Of a DNA stretch of 38,864 nt, positions 35,901-38,864 are shown one piece after another; position 1 is the stretch's first letter; every line of letters begins with the position of its first letter. A program made the translations under genes and the position numbers. The DNA lies in the NCBI GenBank assembly GCA_947626065.1, contig CANQQT010000017.1:1-38864 (forward strand), given 5' to 3'. The notes below the pieces were generated by a model. The model saw only the letters and a program-made list of their open reading frames with translations, did no database searches and was not told the DNA's origin. This stretch comes from an uncultured Clostridia bacterium (GTDB taxonomy: Bacteria > Bacillota > Clostridia > Oscillospirales > CAG-272).

Positions 35901-37949
35901 TTAAGATTTCTTCTTTTTGCTCACAAGGCCGATAACGGCGATTCCGGAAACTGCGGTAAGCAGAACCGCGCCGGAAATGAGCAGGCGGTCGGAGGTGTCG
36001 GGAGCCGTGTAATTCGGGTCGGCCTCTCCGCAGACGGTGCAGACGCCGTCCTTGTAGCTGTGGGCGGTCTTGGCAAGCGTAACGCTTCCCTTATCGGTAA
36101 TCTCTTCCTTACCGTCGGCGACCTTGAAGTACTTGCCGCAGACTTCGCAGGAGTAGTATTCGATATTGCCCTCGGCTTGGCAGGTCGCAGCCTTGGCGTC
36201 GTGCTTCGTCAGGCCCGCGCCCTTGTTGTGGCCGGTGGCCTTCAGAACGACGCTTCCCTTATCGGCAATCTCTTCCTTTCCGTCGGCGGATTTGAAGTAC
36301 TTGCCGCAGACTTCGCAGGAATAGTATTCGCTGTTTCCGTCCTCTGTGCAGGTCGCGGCCTTGGCGTCATGCTTCGTCAGGCCCGTGCCCTTGTTGTGGC
36401 CGGTGGCTTTCAGAACGATCTCCTCCGCTGTATATTCGCTCGTGCAGGTGGCGTCCTTATAGTACTTGCCGTCGCAGACGCCGTTTTCGCCTGTGCAGGT
36501 GTAGTATTCCGGATTGCCGTCCTCTGTGCAGGTCGGATCCTTCTTTTCTACCTTGTTTGGCACGTGCGTGTGCTTGACTCTGGTCTGCCCGGTCGCCTCA
36601 CACTTGGTGCAGGTGGCAATCTCTTCCTTGTCGGGATTGGCGGGATTGTCCTTCCACTCCCACGTGTGCGCCTCGGCGGCGTTCACTTCCAGATCGCAGG
36701 TGTCGCAGGTGACCTTGTGGGTCTCACCGCCGTCGTTGGGCTCGTAGGACAGGCTGTCGTGCGCGACGGCTACGGTCTGATAACCACACTCGCAAACCTG
36801 ATAATGCTTCGTGTTGTCTTCCGTCTGCTTCCATTCGGTCGGGTTGTGAGCGACTACGGTTTCCTCAAGAGGATTTCCGCATCTTACGCAGTTGTGCCAA
36901 TGGTTTGTGCCATCGGAGGACCACGTCGTCGCCGCCGCACCGTGACCGACGGTCACCGAGCTGTCGGTGAAGAGGGCATCCTTGGCGGTTCCGCCTCCGC
37001 AGTCGCCGTAGAAGTTCTTTCCGGATTTCGTCACCGTAGTGGTTCCCTCATTGGTGACTACATAGCAGTTGACGGTAATTTTGTCAAAGGGCTGGTTGAC
37101 AGCGTTCGGATACTGGCCGGTAACGGCGCCGAGGTTGGTCCGGCCCGCCGTCCGTTTGCCGATCTTCACGGTCAAACCGTTCACGGTTACGTTCGTTGCT
37201 TTCGCACCGTCGCCGCCGGTGCTGTGAATCATGGAGAGAACGCCGCCGATGTTGACCGTCTGGGAGGAGTTTTCAAAACCGGAGCCGGTGGCGTCGAGGG
37301 TTTCGTTCTGAATCGTCAGATTCGAGACGCTTCCGCCCCACGCAATGCTTCCGAAGAGGCCGAAATCAAGTATGTTACTGTAGTGGTGAGTCGCTGTTTC
37401 GGGGGTAACGTAAACGTTGCTGATCGTGTGGTTCTGTCCGTCAAAGTGTCCGCCGAAGGAAGCGGAGGTTCCGACGGGGGTATAGGGCTTTCCGGCGAGG
37501 TCGAGGTCGGCGTCGAGCTTAATCGAAACACCACGGAAGGAAAGAATCTGCGTGCCGTTGTCGTCTTTCCCGTTTTCATTCTTTCCTATAGTTTTTCCGT
37601 TTATTTCCATTAAACCACTCTTGTCGGCCTGCGAAGCCTCATAGAACTCCTTCGGGGAATCCACCTTACCCGAGGCGTCGTAGTAGATGTAACAATCGCG
37701 ATGAGCTACCAGATAGGCAAGCCCCGCGAGGTCGGAGGCCTTCGACAGAGTGAAAGACGAATCGCTTTGATGCTCTGTATACCATCCGATCGTGACGGTT
37801 TCCCCATCCCAGACGTCTACCGTCTCAGCGGCAGGGGCGGGGTCTCCTCCTGCCTGAATCCCCATTGTGAAAGGAGCCGCGGCGAACAGAATCAATGCCA
37901 GAGTAACCGAAACCGCCGCAAGCAGCTTTCTTCTGAGCTTCTTTCCCAT
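35901..37949 (-). CDS. Large surface protein: signal peptide, GLUG-like domain, multiple Cys-rich CxxC repeats, C-terminal TM/basic tail
   Basis: MGKKLRRKLLAAVSVTLALILFAAAPFTMGIQA; repeated CTEDGNSEYYSCEVCGKYFKSADGKEEIADKGSVVLKATGHNKG; C-terminus TAPDTSDRLLISGAVLLTAVSGIAVIGLVSKKKKS. Alternative start 37961. Confidence 0.82.
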   Translation of the reverse strand: MGKKLRRKLLAAVSVTLALILFAAAPFTMGIQAGGDPAPAAETVDVWDGETVTIGWYTEHQSDSSFTLSKASDLAGLAYLVAHRDCYIYYDASGKVDSPKEFYEASQADKSGLMEINGKTIGKNENGKDDNGTQILSFRGVSIKLDADLDLAGKPYTPVGTSASFGGHFDGQNHTISNVYVTPETATHHYSNILDFGLFGSIAWGGSVSNLTIQNETLDATGSGFENSSQTVNIGGVLSMIHSTGGDGAKATNVTVNGLTVKIGKRTAGRTNLGAVTGQYPNAVNQPFDKITVNCYVVTNEGTTTVTKSGKNFYGDCGGGTAKDALFTDSSVTVGHGAAATTWSSDGTNHWHNCVRCGNPLEETVVAHNPTEWKQTEDNTKHYQVCECGYQTVAVAHDSLSYEPNDGGETHKVTCDTCDLEVNAAEAHTWEWKDNPANPDKEEIATCTKCEATGQTRVKHTHVPNKVEKKDPTCTEDGNPEYYTCTGENGVCDGKYYKDATCTSEYTAEEIVLKATGHNKGTGLTKHDAKAATCTEDGNSEYYSCEVCGKYFKSADGKEEIADKGSVVLKATGHNKGAGLTKHDAKAATCQAEGNIEYYSCEVCGKYFKVADGKEEITDKGSVTLAKTAHSYKDGVCTVCGEADPNYTAPDTSDRLLISGAVLLTAVSGIAVIGLVSKKKKS
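36907..37370. repeat. 464-bp direct repeat copy 2 (see 34602-35065)
   Basis: Identical by eye to copy 1. Confidence 0.9.
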
Positions 37950-37998
37950 TTCCAAAGTCAAAACTTCCTTTCTTTACCGGTTTTCCCGGTTATTTTTC

Positions 37999-38864
37999 TT
38001 ATCCCTCTAATTCAAGAGAGTTAAGTGCATCAAGAAATTGCGACATTCCGCGCTCCCACGCCTTCTGTCTGGCCTTAACGCCCGACGCCCAGCCGTAGTC
38101 GTTGTTCAGGATGTACGTGTAGATGAACAGCTGCTGAGCCGCCGAGGTCTGAATGGCAAACTGCGTGTAATAGCCCCAGTCCACCACAGCGCTCCGACGG
38201 ATGATGTCGAAAATCGCCTTGCTTTCCGGCGTGGCGTCGGAATACTTAATCTTCAGGGCCTCTTGGAAGTAAGCAGGCGTGAGGGTGGTGGAGCCGACGC
38301 TGGCCATGCATTCCATCACGGCGCTGGCGAGGTCGGTATCGGTGCAGCTTCTCATAATGGAGTAGGTGACGTGAAGCATACGGGAGAAGGTGGAGTAATC
38401 GTCATCCTCCGACCACTTGGGAAGAGGAAGCGGAATAAGGTCTCCGACCTTTTCGCTGTATACGTCAACCGCGTCCTGGAACTCCGCCGTCGTGAAGAGC
38501 GCGCGATCCTGAAGGATCATTCCGCGGTCAAGAGCCAACGTTTCGGAGCTGTAGAGGGAGAAGGTTCCCGTGCACTGCGCGTTGTCGTTGAAGAGATGTA
38601 CCATCCACTGAACCGCGTCGACGGCGTGGGAATTTCCGAAGGTGCAGTTCCCTTCCTTGTCGAGCATATAGACGCCGAGGCCGGCGGCCATCATCGTGGC
38701 ATGATCGCGCACCGGAACCACAAGGCCTACCGTATCGATCTCTTTGTTGACGTTCGTCGGGTCGGCGATCAGGTTGACCTTCATGGCGTATTCCTTCATC
38801 GTCTCAGCCGTCCATTTTCCGTCGATGACCAGCTGTTCCAGCTCGGAAACGTCAATTCCGAAGT
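37999..38864 (-). CDS. Extracellular solute-binding protein-like (ABC transporter family 1), N-terminus off the right edge
   Basis: Frame of track ORF 37999..38799 stays open to 38864 (FGIDVSELEQLVIDGKWTAETMKEYAMKVN...); LIPLPLPKWSEDDDYSTF, MLHVTYSIMRSC. Confidence 0.65.
   Translation of the reverse strand, partial: FGIDVSELEQLVIDGKWTAETMKEYAMKVNLIADPTNVNKEIDTVGLVVPVRDHATMMAAGLGVYMLDKEGNCTFGNSHAVDAVQWMVHLFNDNAQCTGTFSLYSSETLALDRGMILQDRALFTTAEFQDAVDVYSEKVGDLIPLPLPKWSEDDDYSTFSRMLHVTYSIMRSCTDTDLASAVMECMASVGSTTLTPAYFQEALKIKYSDATPESKAIFDIIRRSAVVDWGYYTQFAIQTSAAQQLFIYTYILNNDYGWASGVKARQKAWERGMSQFLDALNSLELEG

Noticed and set aside
36060-37613. 517-aa + ORF opposite the large surface protein
   Set aside because: Mirror frame; internal repetition is the complement of the CxxC repeats on the coding strand.
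1-38864. Integrated prophage, transposon or IS element
   Set aside because: No transposase, integrase, terminase or capsid-like ORF and no IS-type terminal repeats seen; only the BC1881-like fragment hints at phage ancestry.

Overview
The window looks like chromosomal DNA from a GC-rich, Clostridia-like Firmicute. This rests on the rpsL-rpsG-fusA-tuf block, the FMN riboswitch upstream of a RibU-like gene, and many secreted Cys-rich or GLUG-like surface proteins; no search was run. The left arm (1-10.4 kb) is almost entirely minus strand. It holds an edge-truncated DNRLRE/RICIN/Ig-like surface protein that the ORF track misses, two Sel1-repeat genes, a BC1881-like small ORF, a 3-methyladenine DNA glycosylase, an agmatine-deiminase-family protein, an orphan Phd/YefM antitoxin and tRNA-Leu(CAG). 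The centre (10.6-26.5 kb) is mostly housekeeping: amidohydrolase, FkbM methyltransferase, Lhr-like helicase, M23 peptidase, aspartate kinase, VanY-like protein, pfkA, rpsL-rpsG-fusA-tuf, and FMN riboswitch-ribU. The right arm (27-38.9 kb) holds a GT35 glycogen-phosphorylase homologue whose PLP lysine and phosphate-site motif are replaced. It is followed by a minus-strand surface/secretion cluster: sialidase-like lipoprotein, SASA esterase-like lipoprotein, three related GLUG-like proteins (two sharing a 464-bp tract identical by eye) and an edge-truncated solute-binding protein. The most novel-looking items are: (i) a pair of homologous small membrane-peptide ORFs, each just downstream of its own promoter and upstream of an exported-protein gene; (ii) the apparent pseudo-phosphorylase with a 15-bp minisatellite at its glycine-rich motif; (iii) a VanY-like protein lacking expected Zn/catalytic residues; (iv) several locus-specific short tandem repeats, including six in-register 16-bp units between rpsL and rpsG.
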